Of a stretch of DNA of 64,000 nt, positions 1-8,374 are shown piece by piece. Every line of letters starts with the position of its first letter. Position 1 is the first letter of the stretch. The stretch is taken from contig FOLJ01000001.1 of the NCBI GenBank assembly GCA_900112325.1, forward strand, positions 186,001 to 250,000, read 5' to 3'. A program made the translations under genes and the position numbers. The DNA is from Micromonospora sediminimaris. GTDB lineage: Bacteria; Actinomycetota; Actinomycetes; Mycobacteriales; Micromonosporaceae. The notes below the pieces were generated by a model. That model saw nothing but the letters and a program-made list of their open reading frames with translations. It was not told the origin of the DNA and did no database searches.

Positions 1-564
1 CTCTGGCGGGGTGCCCGGTTGGCGGGGGTGCACGGTCCCGGGGCGGCCTGGCGCGACGAGCGCACCCCGCTGTCCTCGGCCGAGTCCCTGCACGCGGCGA
101 TGACCAGCACCGAGCCGGTCACCGTACGCGCCGTCGAGGGCGAGGAGACCTTCGGCGTACGCGTCGCGGGCCGGGCCACCGGCCGGCTGCTGGGCGGCAA
201 CCTCTGCCTGGTCGCGGCCTCGCTCGGCACCCCGGACATGCCCGACCTGACCGACGCGGTGCTGTTGTTGGAGGACGTGCAGGAACCGCCGTACAAGGTC
301 GACCGGATGTTGACCCAGCTCCGCCGGGCCGGCGCGCTGGACGGGCTGGCCGGGGTGGCGGTGGGGCAGTTCACCGACTGCGCCGACGGCTGGGACACCA
401 CGGTGGTCGACGTGCTCGTCGAACGCCTCGGCGACCTGGGCGTACCGGTGCTGGGGGGTCTGCCGATCGGTCACGGCCCCGGGCAGCTCACCGTCCCGGT
501 CGGCACCCGGGCGACCCTCGACGCCGACGCCGGCACCCTCAGTGTGGTCGCCGCCGTCCGCTGA
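1..564 (+). CDS. LD-carboxypeptidase (peptidase S66), C-terminal part
   Basis: The reading frame is open from the first base of the window, so the gene starts upstream and only about 187 C-terminal residues are present. The S66 C-terminal domain is recognisable: GGNLCLVAASLGTP, then the acidic LLLEDVQEPPYKVDRML stretch with the catalytic Glu region, and a late GLPIGHGPGQLTVPVG segment that carries the catalytic His of the Ser-Glu-His triad. The Ser nucleophile half lies outside the window. Family members trim the terminal D-Ala from murein tetrapeptides during peptidoglycan recycling, or cleave related peptides such as microcin C7 (MccF type). These alternatives cannot be separated from this part alone. 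Confidence 0.85.
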   Translation, partial: LWRGARLAGVHGPGAAWRDERTPLSSAESLHAAMTSTEPVTVRAVEGEETFGVRVAGRATGRLLGGNLCLVAASLGTPDMPDLTDAVLLLEDVQEPPYKVDRMLTQLRRAGALDGLAGVAVGQFTDCADGWDTTVVDVLVERLGDLGVPVLGGLPIGHGPGQLTVPVGTRATLDADAGTLSVVAAVR

Positions 565-693
565 CTCTTTGTCGGACACGTCCGGATTTCTGGCCCGGAT
601 TGCCAGCTCGCTGACAGCTTCGCCATGGTTCGCGCCCAGCCGGGCTCGTCACTGTCGGTGACGTCATCGCATCACCGACGAGTTGGAGGAACG

Positions 694-1245
694 ATGTCCC
701 GCACGATTTCGAAGAAGCACCTGCTGGCCGGCCTGGCCGCGGCAGGCGTGCTCGGCGTGGGGATCGCCGCTCCCACCGTGGCGCTCGCCGACGACAAGGC
801 CACTCCGAGCGCCAGCGCGAGCAGCGAGCCGCAGGGCGACCGGCAGGAACAGCGGGCCGCACGGCACGCGCAGTTCGCCGAGGCGCTGGCCGAGGAGTTG
901 GGCGTGCCCACCGAGAAGGTGACCGAGGCGCTGGAGAAGCTCCGCGAGCAGCACCAGCCGGAGGGCCGGACGGACCGCGAGGGCCACCGGGGATTCCCGG
1001 GGCGCGGTGAGGGACGGATGGGCGGCGACGGTGCCGCCGAGGGCCGTAAGGGCGAGCGGCGGACGCCGCCGTCGGCCGAGGAGCGCAAGGAGACACTGAC
1101 CGAACGGCTCGCGCAGGCGGTCGAGGACGGCAAGCTGACCCAGGAGCAGGCCGACGCGATCACCGCCGCCGTCGAGGCCGGCGTCTTCGGCGGCTGGGGT
1201 GGCCCGGGCGCGCGGGGCGGCGAGGGCGAGTCCGCCGGCAAGTGA
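694..1245 (+). CDS. Secreted protein, signal peptide plus charged helical repeats
   Basis: ATG at 694 follows a good ribosome site (GGAGGA at 685-690). An earlier in-frame ATG at 625 has none. Residues 1-32 form a typical Sec signal peptide (Lys-rich start, LLAGLAAAGVLGVGIAA core, cleavage near ALA-DD). The mature part has two short helical segments (EELGVPTEKVTEALEKLREQ and TERLAQAVEDGKLTQEQADA) separated by a Gly/Arg-rich linker, and ends in Gly-rich sequence. The EExKETLTERLAQAVEDGKLTxEQADAI pattern is common in small secreted actinobacterial proteins of unknown role. No enzyme motif is seen. A strong hairpin follows at 1286. Confidence 0.75.
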   Translation: MSRTISKKHLLAGLAAAGVLGVGIAAPTVALADDKATPSASASSEPQGDRQEQRAARHAQFAEALAEELGVPTEKVTEALEKLREQHQPEGRTDREGHRGFPGRGEGRMGGDGAAEGRKGERRTPPSAEERKETLTERLAQAVEDGKLTQEQADAITAAVEAGVFGGWGGPGARGGEGESAGK

Positions 1246-1285
1246 CACTCGGCCGGCAGCGGCTGAGCTACCGCCCCAGGTCAGA

Positions 1286-1316
1286 GGCGGCCCCGCTCCA
1301 CTCCTGCGGGGCCGCC
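1286..1316 (+). terminator. Hairpin terminator after the secreted-protein gene
   Basis: GGCGGCCCCG (1286-1295) pairs perfectly with CGGGGCCGCC (1307-1316) across an 11-nt loop. There is no T tract, as is usual for high-GC actinobacteria. It lies 40 bp after the stop codon at 1245. Confidence 0.7.
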
Positions 1317-1347
1317 CACCGGGTGCGTCCGGCGCTCCCCCGTCACG

Positions 1348-1407
1348 CCCGACTCGCTGCCCGACTCGCTGCCCGACTCGCTGCCCGACTCGCTGCCCGA
1401 CTCGCTG
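1348..1407. repeat. Five perfect tandem copies of a 12-bp unit
   Basis: CCCGACTCGCTG is repeated five times without a mismatch (1348-1407). The last copy can pair with GCGGCGAGTCG at 1422-1432, giving a second hairpin behind the terminator. The block lies in the convergent gap between the secreted-protein gene and the DUF350 gene. Confidence 0.9.
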
Positions 1408-1522
1408 CCGCCTCGCGACATGCGGCGAGTCGCGGCTTCCGAGCCCCGGGAAGCCCCGAAATGCCGCAACCCGCGACCGGCACCGACAGACCGACCGGCG
1501 GTGGGTCCGGTGCGGGCTGCGG

Positions 1523-1948
1523 TCAGGCGATGCAGGCGCAGACGATCAGCGCGGCGCCGAAGTGGCTGGCGGCGCTGACCCGGGCCACCGGGTGCGGCTC
1601 GTCGGAACAGACGACCTCGCCGAGCTTGCCCGGCGTGATCAGGTCCAGCACGAAGAAGGCCAGCGCCATGATGCCGAGACCGATCAGCCCGAAGATCACC
1701 GTCGAGGCCAGCCCCTTGGCGAAGTCGCTGTAGCTGGTCAGGATCGCGGTGAAGACGATGCCGGCGACGCCGAGCTGGTTCGCGGCGAGCAGCAGTCCAG
1801 CGTTGGCGTTGCGACGTACCCAGATCAGGTCCCGCAGTTTGCCCGGGGTGAGCAGGTCGACCAGGACGAAGCCGGCGGCCATCAGGCCAACTCCGACGAC
1901 CCCGAACACCACGCTCTGCCAGGCTCCGCTGAGCAGATCCTCCAGCAC
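1523..1948 (-). CDS. DUF350 family membrane protein
   Basis: A 141-residue protein with about four hydrophobic segments in two similar halves. Each half ends in a -DLLTPGKL- or -DLITPGKL- turn (residues about 30-37 and 102-109), which is the internal duplication expected of DUF350. The GTG at 1948 was chosen because GGAGG lies 7 nt upstream; longer versions of the frame have no hydrophobic or conserved content. The function of DUF350 proteins is not established. The gene is 160 bp downstream of glnA2 on the same strand and may share its transcript. Confidence 0.75.
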   Translation of the reverse strand: MLEDLLSGAWQSVVFGVVGVGLMAAGFVLVDLLTPGKLRDLIWVRRNANAGLLLAANQLGVAGIVFTAILTSYSDFAKGLASTVIFGLIGLGIMALAFFVLDLITPGKLGEVVCSDEPHPVARVSAASHFGAALIVCACIA

Positions 1949-2108
1949 CGACTGCCTCCCACGAGTCTCCGGCCGACGAATGCCGCCGGCACGGTGATCG
2001 AGACGATAGCGGCACCGGGCAACGCTCGACAGCCCGGAGGCGGGCCCGTGCCGACGGGCCCGCCCGGAGCAGCAACTACAACGACAGGCGGGCCCGCCGC
2101 AACGGCGG

Positions 2109-3458
2109 TTACAGCGACAGGTAGTGCTGGCGCTCGTACGGAGTGACCTCGCGGCGGTACTGCTCCCACTCGGCCCGCTTGTTGCGCAGGAAGAAGTCGA
2201 AGACGTGCTCGCCGAGCACCTCGGCGACAAGTTCCGAACCCGCCATCACGTCGATCGCCTCGGACAGGTTCTCCGGCAGCGGCTCGTACCCCATCGCCCG
2301 CCGCTCGGCGCTGGTAAGCGCCCACACGTCGTCCTCGGCGCCCGGCGGCAGCTCGTACCCCTCCTCGATGCCCTTCATCCCGGCGCCGAGCAGCACCGCA
2401 AAGGCGAGGTACGGGTTGGCGGCCGAGTCGGGCGAGCGGATCTCCACCCGGGCCGAGTTGGGCTTGCCGTACGCCGGCACCCGGACCAGCGCGGAACGGT
2501 TCAGGTGCCCCCAGCAGACGTACGCGGGGCTCTCGGTGACCCGGTCCGGCAGCGCCTGCGGGAACAGCCGCTTGTACGAGTTCACCCACTGGTTGGTGAC
2601 CGCGGTGTACTCCCGGGCGTGGGCCAGCAGCCCGGCGATGAACGCCCGGGCCACCTTGGAAAGCTTCATCGGGTCGCTGGCGTCGTGGAACGCGTTGCGT
2701 TCCCCCTCGAACAGCGACAGGTGGGTGTGCATCCCGCTGCCCGGCTGGTCGGTGAACGGCTTGGGCATGAAGGTGGCCTGCACGCCTGTGGAGAGCGCCA
2801 CCTCCTTGACCACGTGCCGGAACGTCATGATGTTGTCGGCGGTGGTCAGCGCGTCGGCGTAGCGCAGGTCGATCTCCTGCTGGCCGGGGGCGACCTCGTG
2901 GTGGCTGAACTCCACCGAGATGCCGATCCGCTCCAGCGACAGCACCGCCTGGCGGCGGAAGTCCCGCGCCACGGCGTGGGTGGTGTGCTCGAAGTACCCG
3001 CCGGTGTCCACCGGCACCGGCACGGTGCCGTCCATCGGCCCGTTCTCCAGCAGGAAGAACTCGATCTCCGGGTGGGTGTAGAAGGTGAAGCCCTTCTCCG
3101 CCGCCCGGGACAACGCCCGACGCAGCACGTGGCGGGGGTCGGCCCAGGACGGGCCGCCGTCGGGCAGCAGGATGTCGCAGAACATCCGGGCGCTCTCGCC
3201 GCTGACCCCGCCCTCGAACGGGAAGACCTGGAAGGTGGTCGGGTCCGGCATGGCGACCATGTCCGACTCGAAGACCCGGGCGAATCCCTCGATGGCCGAG
3301 CCGTCGAACCCGATGCCCTCCTCGAAGGCGGCCTCCAGTTCGGCGGGGGCGACCGACACGCTCTTGAGCGTGCCGAGCACGTCGGTGAACCACAGCCGGA
3401 CGAAACGGATGTCCCGCTCTTCCAGCGTACGGAGGACGAACTCCTGCTGACGGTCCAC
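2109..3458 (-). CDS. glnA2: Glutamine synthetase type I, GlnA2-like
   Basis: A 449-residue ATP-dependent ligase-fold protein that opens MDRQQEFVLRTLEERDIRFV, closely like mycobacterial GlnA2 (446 aa). Core motifs are visible: FDGSAIEGFAR in the N-terminal beta-grasp domain, the EIEFFLLE metal site, HHEVAPGQQEIDLRYADAL, NQWVNSYKRL, NRSALVRVPAYG and RSPDSAANPYLAFA. The tyrosine adenylylation motif (NLYDLP type) of GlnA1 is replaced by LPENLSEA, so control by GlnE is unlikely. A GTG at 3458 with GGAAGG 8 nt upstream was preferred over another GTG at 3479. In relatives GlnA2-type enzymes act in nitrogen metabolism beside GlnA1 and some have different substrates; the actual substrate here is not shown by sequence. 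Confidence 0.9.
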   Translation of the reverse strand: MDRQQEFVLRTLEERDIRFVRLWFTDVLGTLKSVSVAPAELEAAFEEGIGFDGSAIEGFARVFESDMVAMPDPTTFQVFPFEGGVSGESARMFCDILLPDGGPSWADPRHVLRRALSRAAEKGFTFYTHPEIEFFLLENGPMDGTVPVPVDTGGYFEHTTHAVARDFRRQAVLSLERIGISVEFSHHEVAPGQQEIDLRYADALTTADNIMTFRHVVKEVALSTGVQATFMPKPFTDQPGSGMHTHLSLFEGERNAFHDASDPMKLSKVARAFIAGLLAHAREYTAVTNQWVNSYKRLFPQALPDRVTESPAYVCWGHLNRSALVRVPAYGKPNSARVEIRSPDSAANPYLAFAVLLGAGMKGIEEGYELPPGAEDDVWALTSAERRAMGYEPLPENLSEAIDVMAGSELVAEVLGEHVFDFFLRNKRAEWEQYRREVTPYERQHYLSL

Positions 3459-3661
3459 TTCCCCAACCTTCCGCGACACGCTATGTCCGCCTTGGGTCGG
3501 ACTCTGCCCGACCTGACCGACCAGTCTCCACCGACCCGATTACGCAGACGTTAACCGAACCGCGGCCGTTGCGTCCCGTCCCGTCCCGACCGGCGGTCCG
3601 GCCCGGTCGTACTGCCCCACGCCGACGTGTCGAGCCCATGGCGCTGGGGCAAGATGAGGAC

Positions 3662-5422
3662 ATGCCCACCCTGCGTCTCGCCCTGTGCCAGGTCAACCCC
3701 AGTGTCGGTGACCTCACCGGCAACGCCGGTCTCGTCCGCGCCTGGACCCGCCGGGCCGCCGCCTCCGGTGCCCAACTGGTCCTGTTCCCGGAGATGATGC
3801 TGACCGGCTACCCGGTGGAGGACCTGGTCTTCCGGCGGTCCTTCGTGGCCACCTCCCAGGCGGCGCTGGGCCGGCTCGCCGCCGATCTGGCCGCCGACGG
3901 CCTGGGCGACCTGCCGGTCGTGGTGGGTTATCTGGACGCCGACGGTCCGCCGCAGGTCAGCGCGGACGCCGAGCCGGGCCGGGGAGCGCGCAACGCCGCC
4001 GCGCTGCTGCACCGCGGCGAGGTGGTCGCCACCTACTTCAAGCACCACCTGCCCAACTACGGCGTCTTCGACGAGGACCGCTACTTCGTGCCCGGCGACA
4101 TGCTCACCGTGGTCCGGCTCGGTGGGGTGAACGTGGCGCTGACCATCTGCGAGGACCTGTGGCAGGCCGGCGGGCCGTTCGCCGCCGCCCGCCGGGCCGG
4201 GGTGGGCCTGGTGGTCAACATCAACGGCTCACCGTACGAGCTGAACAAGGACGACCTGCGGCTGCCGCTGGTCCGGCGGCGGGCCGCCGAGGCCGGGGCC
4301 ACCATCGCGTACGTCAACATGATCGGTGGTCAGGACGAATTGGTCTTCGAGGGCGACTCGATGATCGTCGCGGCGGACGGCACGGTGCTGACCCGGGCAC
4401 CGCAGTTCGTCACCCACCTGCTCGTGCACGACGTCGACCTGCCGGCGGCCGGCGACGCGGGCGACGACGGCGAGCAGTTGGCCGAAGGGCTGCGGGTGGT
4501 GCGTCGTACGGTCGACGGAATCCCGCCCTCGCCGACGGGCCCGGCGGCCACCGGCGGCCTCATCGAACCGGTGGCCGACGAGGCCGAGGTGTGGCAGGCG
4601 CTGGTGCTCGGCCTGCGGGACTACGTCGAGAAGAACCGCTTCCCCTCCGTGGTGCTCGGGCTCTCCGGCGGCATCGACTCGGCGGTGGTGGCGGCCATCG
4701 CGGTGGACGCCCTCGGCGGCGACCGGGTGGTCGGTGTCTCCCTGCCCAGCCAGCACTCCTCGGAGCACAGCCGCTCCGACGCGGCCGACCTGGCCAAGCG
4801 GACCGGCCTGGACTACCGGGTGGAGCCGATCCAGCCGATGGTGGACACCTTCCTGGCGAACATGTCGCTGTCCGGGGTCGCGGTGGAGAACCTCCAGGCC
4901 CGGGTACGCGGCGTCATCCTGATGGCGTTGTCGAACCAGGAGGGCCACCTGGTGCTTACCACCGGCAACAAGAGCGAGCTGGCGGTCGGCTACTCGACCC
5001 TGTACGGCGACTCGGTCGGTGGCTTCAACCCGATCAAGGACGTGTGGAAGACCCTGGTCTGGCGGCTGGCCAAGTGGCGCAACACGGAGGCGACCCGGCT
5101 GGGCCTGACGCCACCGATCCCGGAGAACTCGATCGGCAAGCCGCCGAGCGCCGAGCTGAGCCCGGGTCAGCTCGACAGCGACTCGCTGCCCGACTACGAC
5201 GTGCTCGACCCGATCCTGATCGGCTACATCGACGGTGACCTCGGCCGGGAGGGGCTGATCGCCGACGGCCACGATCCGGCCGTGGTGGACAAGGTGCTGC
5301 GGTTGGTGGATACCGCCGAGTACAAGCGCCGCCAGTCCGCGCCGGGTACGAAGATCTCGATGAAGGCGTTCGGGCGGGACCGGCGGCTGCCGATCACCAA
5401 CCGGTGGCGCGAGGACGGCTGA
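3662..5422 (+). CDS. nadE: Glutamine-dependent NAD+ synthetase
   Basis: A 586-residue two-domain enzyme for the last step of NAD+ synthesis. The N-terminal nitrilase-like glutaminase domain shows the triad Glu44 (LFPEMMLTGYP), Lys127 (YFKHHLPNYG) and Cys163 (ALTICEDLW). The C-terminal synthetase domain has the ATP-pyrophosphatase loop LGLSGGIDSA near residue 335 and TTGNKSELAVGYSTLYGD. Its length matches the shorter glutamine-dependent class rather than the roughly 680-residue mycobacterial NadE. The ATG at 3662 gives MPTLRLALCQ, the usual start of the nitrilase strand; upstream in-frame codons encode Arg/Pro-rich sequence. It is divergent from glnA2, so 3459-3661 should hold both promoters. 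Confidence 0.93.
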   Translation: MPTLRLALCQVNPSVGDLTGNAGLVRAWTRRAAASGAQLVLFPEMMLTGYPVEDLVFRRSFVATSQAALGRLAADLAADGLGDLPVVVGYLDADGPPQVSADAEPGRGARNAAALLHRGEVVATYFKHHLPNYGVFDEDRYFVPGDMLTVVRLGGVNVALTICEDLWQAGGPFAAARRAGVGLVVNINGSPYELNKDDLRLPLVRRRAAEAGATIAYVNMIGGQDELVFEGDSMIVAADGTVLTRAPQFVTHLLVHDVDLPAAGDAGDDGEQLAEGLRVVRRTVDGIPPSPTGPAATGGLIEPVADEAEVWQALVLGLRDYVEKNRFPSVVLGLSGGIDSAVVAAIAVDALGGDRVVGVSLPSQHSSEHSRSDAADLAKRTGLDYRVEPIQPMVDTFLANMSLSGVAVENLQARVRGVILMALSNQEGHLVLTTGNKSELAVGYSTLYGDSVGGFNPIKDVWKTLVWRLAKWRNTEATRLGLTPPIPENSIGKPPSAELSPGQLDSDSLPDYDVLDPILIGYIDGDLGREGLIADGHDPAVVDKVLRLVDTAEYKRRQSAPGTKISMKAFGRDRRLPITNRWREDG

Positions 5423-5427
5423 CCGGG

Positions 5428-5452
5428 CGTCACGAGCGGCTGGCTCGTGACG
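5428..5452 (+). terminator. Hairpin between nadE and panB
   Basis: CGTCACGAGC (5428-5437) and GCTCGTGACG (5443-5452) form a perfect 10-bp stem with a 5-nt loop, 6 bp after the nadE stop. It is a likely terminator or attenuating stem, so panB probably has its own promoter in the 110 bp that follow. Confidence 0.6.
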
Positions 5453-5563
5453 TCGGGCCGGAGTGACATCCTCCACTGCGCCCTGCCGCCGACCGCCCGC
5501 ACGGTGGGACGATCGCGGCAGAACCCGGGGACCGCGTACGCGGCCTCGAGGAAGGAGAACATC

Positions 5564-6409
5564 GTGGTGGAGTCCACTCCGGCCGAGGTGACCGCTCTCT
5601 ACGGCGGCCCGGCCACCCGTCGCGTCCGTACCCGCGACCTGCTCGCCGCCAAGGAGCGCGGCGAGAAATGGTCCATGCTCACCTCGTACGACCAGTACAC
5701 GGCCTCGATCTTCGATGCCGCCGGCATCCCGGTGCTGCTGGTGGGCGACTCGGCGGCGAACAACGTGTTCGGCTACGAGACGACCCTGCCGGTGACCGCC
5801 GAGGAGCTGCTACCGCTGGTACGGGCGGTTGTCCGGGCCACCCGGCAGACCCTGGTCGTCGGTGATCTGCCCTTCGGGTCGTACGAGGAGGGCCCGACCC
5901 AGGCGCTGCGGACGGCCGTCCGGTTCATGAAGGAGGGCGGTTGCCACGCGGTGAAACTGGAGGGCGGCCAGCGCTGCGCCGCGCAGATCGAGGCGATCGT
6001 CGGGGCCGGCATCCCGGTGATGGCGCACATCGGCTTCACCCCGCAGCGTGAGCACACCATCGGCGGGTACCGGGTGCAGGGCCGCGGCGAGACCGCCGAC
6101 GAGGTGCTGGCCGACGCGCGGGCGGTAGCTGCGGCGGGCGCCTTCGCGGTGGTGCTCGAAATGGTGCCCGGCGACGTCGCCAAGCGGGTCACCGCCGAGC
6201 TGCCGATCCCGACGGTGGGCATCGGCGCCGGCCCGGACACCGACGCCCAGGTGCTCGTCTGGCAGGACATGGCCGGCCTGCGTACCGGCAAGGCGCCACG
6301 CTTCGTGAAGCGCTACGCCGCCCTGGCCGACACGCTCGACGAGGCCACCCGCCGCTTCGCCGACGAGGTCCGCTCCGGCCAGTTCCCCGCCGCCGAACAC
6401 ACCTTCTGA
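5564..6409 (+). CDS. panB: 3-methyl-2-oxobutanoate hydroxymethyltransferase (PanB)
   Basis: 281 residues with the TIM-barrel PanB pattern: [30 protein letters not shown], the GYETTLPVT segment, [17 protein letters not shown] with the catalytic-site Lys and Glu region, MAHIGFTPQ, and the [21 protein letters not shown] end. The enzyme transfers a hydroxymethyl group from 5,10-methylene-THF to 2-oxoisovalerate, the first committed step to pantothenate and CoA. AAGGAG at 5552-5557 serves either GTG 5564 or GTG 5567. No panC or panD lies next to it. The CoA made here also supplies the 4'-phosphopantetheine arm of the ACP at 62813. Confidence 0.95.
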   Translation: MVESTPAEVTALYGGPATRRVRTRDLLAAKERGEKWSMLTSYDQYTASIFDAAGIPVLLVGDSAANNVFGYETTLPVTAEELLPLVRAVVRATRQTLVVGDLPFGSYEEGPTQALRTAVRFMKEGGCHAVKLEGGQRCAAQIEAIVGAGIPVMAHIGFTPQREHTIGGYRVQGRGETADEVLADARAVAAAGAFAVVLEMVPGDVAKRVTAELPIPTVGIGAGPDTDAQVLVWQDMAGLRTGKAPRFVKRYAALADTLDEATRRFADEVRSGQFPAAEHTF

Positions 6410-6440
6410 CCTCCGTTGGGCTGTGGCAGACCCGGCCACG

Positions 6441-6490
6441 ACCATCAACTCACCCGGGCGACGGTCGGGGTCGCCGGGTGAGTTGATGGT
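6441..6490. repeat. Long inverted repeat after panB, likely terminator
   Basis: ACCATCAACTCACCCG begins at 6441 and its complement ends at 6490. The arms pair over about 20 bp with a single bulged G and a short GC-rich loop. It is 32 bp behind the panB stop and symmetrical enough to work for either strand. Confidence 0.7.
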
Positions 6491-6533
6491 CGGAGTCGCC
6501 GGGCGACGATGCGGGGCCGGCCGGGGCGACGAA

Positions 6534-6592
6534 CGTGGCAGCTCTGGCCGCCGCCCACCGGTAGCGGCCAGAGCTGCCATCGCCCTGCCACG
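6534..6592. repeat. Second strong hairpin downstream of panB
   Basis: A perfect 15-bp stem (GGCAGCTCTGGCCGC at 6537-6551 with its complement at 6564-6578) is enclosed by an outer CGTGGCAG/CTGCCACG pair (6534-6541 and 6585-6592). The 331-bp spacer between panB and the next stop codon holds this element, the inverted repeat at 6441 and no gene that I can support. Confidence 0.65.
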
Positions 6593-6740
6593 CCCGGCCC
6601 GACCGCTGCCTTCCACCGAACCCGCACCCCATCGGTGCGGCCGGATCGTCCGTCGGCTGCCGGTCATCGACAAGCGTCACAGCAGAGCATGCATAGGCGA
6701 CGGCGCATCGCAACGGATGGCCGCAGCAATGGCTCGACGG

Positions 6741-8276
6741 TCAGGGCGGGTGCGTCCGGCGAACGGGTCGACCGGACGGACGCCTCGCCGCCTGCCGTTC
6801 CGCCCCGCCCGGCAGTCGCGACTCCCTGCTGGCCGCCGCACGGGTTACCTCCGCGCGGGCTCGTGGCCCGGCCGGCACCTGCGTCAGCAGTCGCGACCCA
6901 GCGGGAACGGAGACCATCTGTGCCGGTGCGGTGGACACCGATGTGGGCGAGCCCGCCCCGACGGGCATCGAGGTCAACGGCTTCGACCGACCGGACGCTG
7001 GGTCTACTGGCCACGGCGTCCCGGGCGCAGGCGAGTGGTGTAGGTGGTTGCGACAGGGACGCTGATCGGGGTCGAGCCAGGCGGGCGGGATGAACTCCGG
7101 ATGACCGTCGGCGGCGAGGTGGACCTGCCAGCCGTGGTGGTGCACCTGTCGATGGTGGTGACGGCAGAGCAGCACCGCGTTGGCGAGGCTGGTGACGCCG
7201 CCGTCGGCCCAGTGCCGCAGATGATGGCCCTCACACCAGCGGGGTGGCCGGTCGCAGCCCGGAAATGCACAGCCCCGATCTCGCAGCACCAGGGCCCGCC
7301 GCAGCGGCCCGGTGATGAGCCGACGTCGCCGACCCACGTCGAGGACCTGACCCGCTCCGCCGAGCACTGCGGGCAGGACCGCCGCGTCGCAGGCCAACCG
7401 GCGCACCGTTGCGGGCGTGAGGGTGACACCGCTGTCCAGCGTGCCGGGCCCGAGGCTTCCGGTGAGGGTGTCAAGCCCGGTGGTGACGACGATCTGAGCG
7501 GTATCGGCACCGTGCCCGGGCAACTCGCCGGCGCCGAGGACTAGCCGACAGATGTCGCCGAGGGCATCGTGGCGTCGTTGCCCTGGCGAACGGGGATCGT
7601 CAGGGCCGGCTGGTCCGGTGAGCGGCTCGATGGCAGCCCGAAGCAGCGCGGCGGTCTCCGCGTCGAGGCTGCCAGCCAGCCGCGTGCGCCCATCCCGCAG
7701 GTCGGAGAGGGTTATCTGCCGGTCGCGCGCGGCGCGGGCCGCCTCCGCTTCCAGCGCTCTGCCGGTGACCGCCTCGGCGACCTCGGGTGCCACGTGTTCG
7801 AGAATCCGGCTCCCGAGTCGGCGCAGGGCGGACGGATCGAACTGCCCGGCCCAGTCGAGGAGGAGTTCGACAGCCGACCCGGCCGCCTCGGTGCCGGCCG
7901 CACCTCGAACCGTGGCCGCGACATCGGCGATTGCCCGGACCTGCTCCAGATCGATCCGGCCGGCGGCGAGTGCGGCGGTCATCTCGTCGGACTCGCGGTC
8001 GAGCGCCTCAGCGAGGTCGACCAACCGGCGGGCCGCCGGCACGCCGAGCCGGAGCCGGTCGCGGAGCCAGACGGCGGTGGACGACGCGCCCTGCGCCACC
8101 GCCACGCCACGGCCGTCCAACTCACGCACCAGCGCCAGCTTCGTCGCGGCGAGCCGCTGCTCCAGCCGGTGCGCGGCTTCGAGGGCATCGATCAGCTCGC
8201 TCTCCGGCATGGCCCAGACAGCGGCGTCGACGCAGGAACGCGTCGCCACCTCTGCCCGCTCCAGCTCCTCCAACAC
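6741..8276 (-). CDS. DUF222 protein with C-terminal HNH endonuclease domain
   Basis: 511 residues of the DUF222/HNH ('13E12 repeat') family, abundant in actinobacteria. The N-terminal two thirds is helical DUF222 (for example LVRELDGRGVAVAQGASST, LAAGRIDLEQVRAIADV). The HNH motif spans roughly residues 330-380: RGCAFPGCDRPPRWCEGHHL, WADGG, NAVLLCRHHHRQVHHHGW, with paired Cys and the catalytic His in place. About 120 residues of low-complexity Pro/Ala/Arg follow, which is longer than usual for the family. Family members are suspected of DNA cleavage linked to mobile elements, without a settled role. Start is GTG 8276, with only a weak ribosome site; GTG codons slightly inside are possible. Confidence 0.85.
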   Translation of the reverse strand: MLEELERAEVATRSCVDAAVWAMPESELIDALEAAHRLEQRLAATKLALVRELDGRGVAVAQGASSTAVWLRDRLRLGVPAARRLVDLAEALDRESDEMTAALAAGRIDLEQVRAIADVAATVRGAAGTEAAGSAVELLLDWAGQFDPSALRRLGSRILEHVAPEVAEAVTGRALEAEAARAARDRQITLSDLRDGRTRLAGSLDAETAALLRAAIEPLTGPAGPDDPRSPGQRRHDALGDICRLVLGAGELPGHGADTAQIVVTTGLDTLTGSLGPGTLDSGVTLTPATVRRLACDAAVLPAVLGGAGQVLDVGRRRRLITGPLRRALVLRDRGCAFPGCDRPPRWCEGHHLRHWADGGVTSLANAVLLCRHHHRQVHHHGWQVHLAADGHPEFIPPAWLDPDQRPCRNHLHHSPAPGTPWPVDPASGRSKPLTSMPVGAGSPTSVSTAPAQMVSVPAGSRLLTQVPAGPRARAEVTRAAASRESRLPGGAERQAARRPSGRPVRRTHPP

Positions 8277-8374
8277 GTCACCGACGATAGAACGTATGTA
8301 CGACAGTTCCGATCGATCTCCACGGTGGTCATCGGTGCCGGTTGCGACTGGACGCGCGCTGCGACGATGCGATC

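Noticed and set aside
1348..1407. CRISPR-like array
   Set aside because: The units are 12 bp and directly adjacent, with no spacers. The tract at 39648 is rejected for the same reason. No cas gene is present.
3538..3555. GlnR-type box upstream of glnA2
   Set aside because: GTTAAC-N6-GTAATC on the minus strand only loosely fits the GTnAC-N6-GAAAC pattern and there is a single half. Too weak to list as a site.
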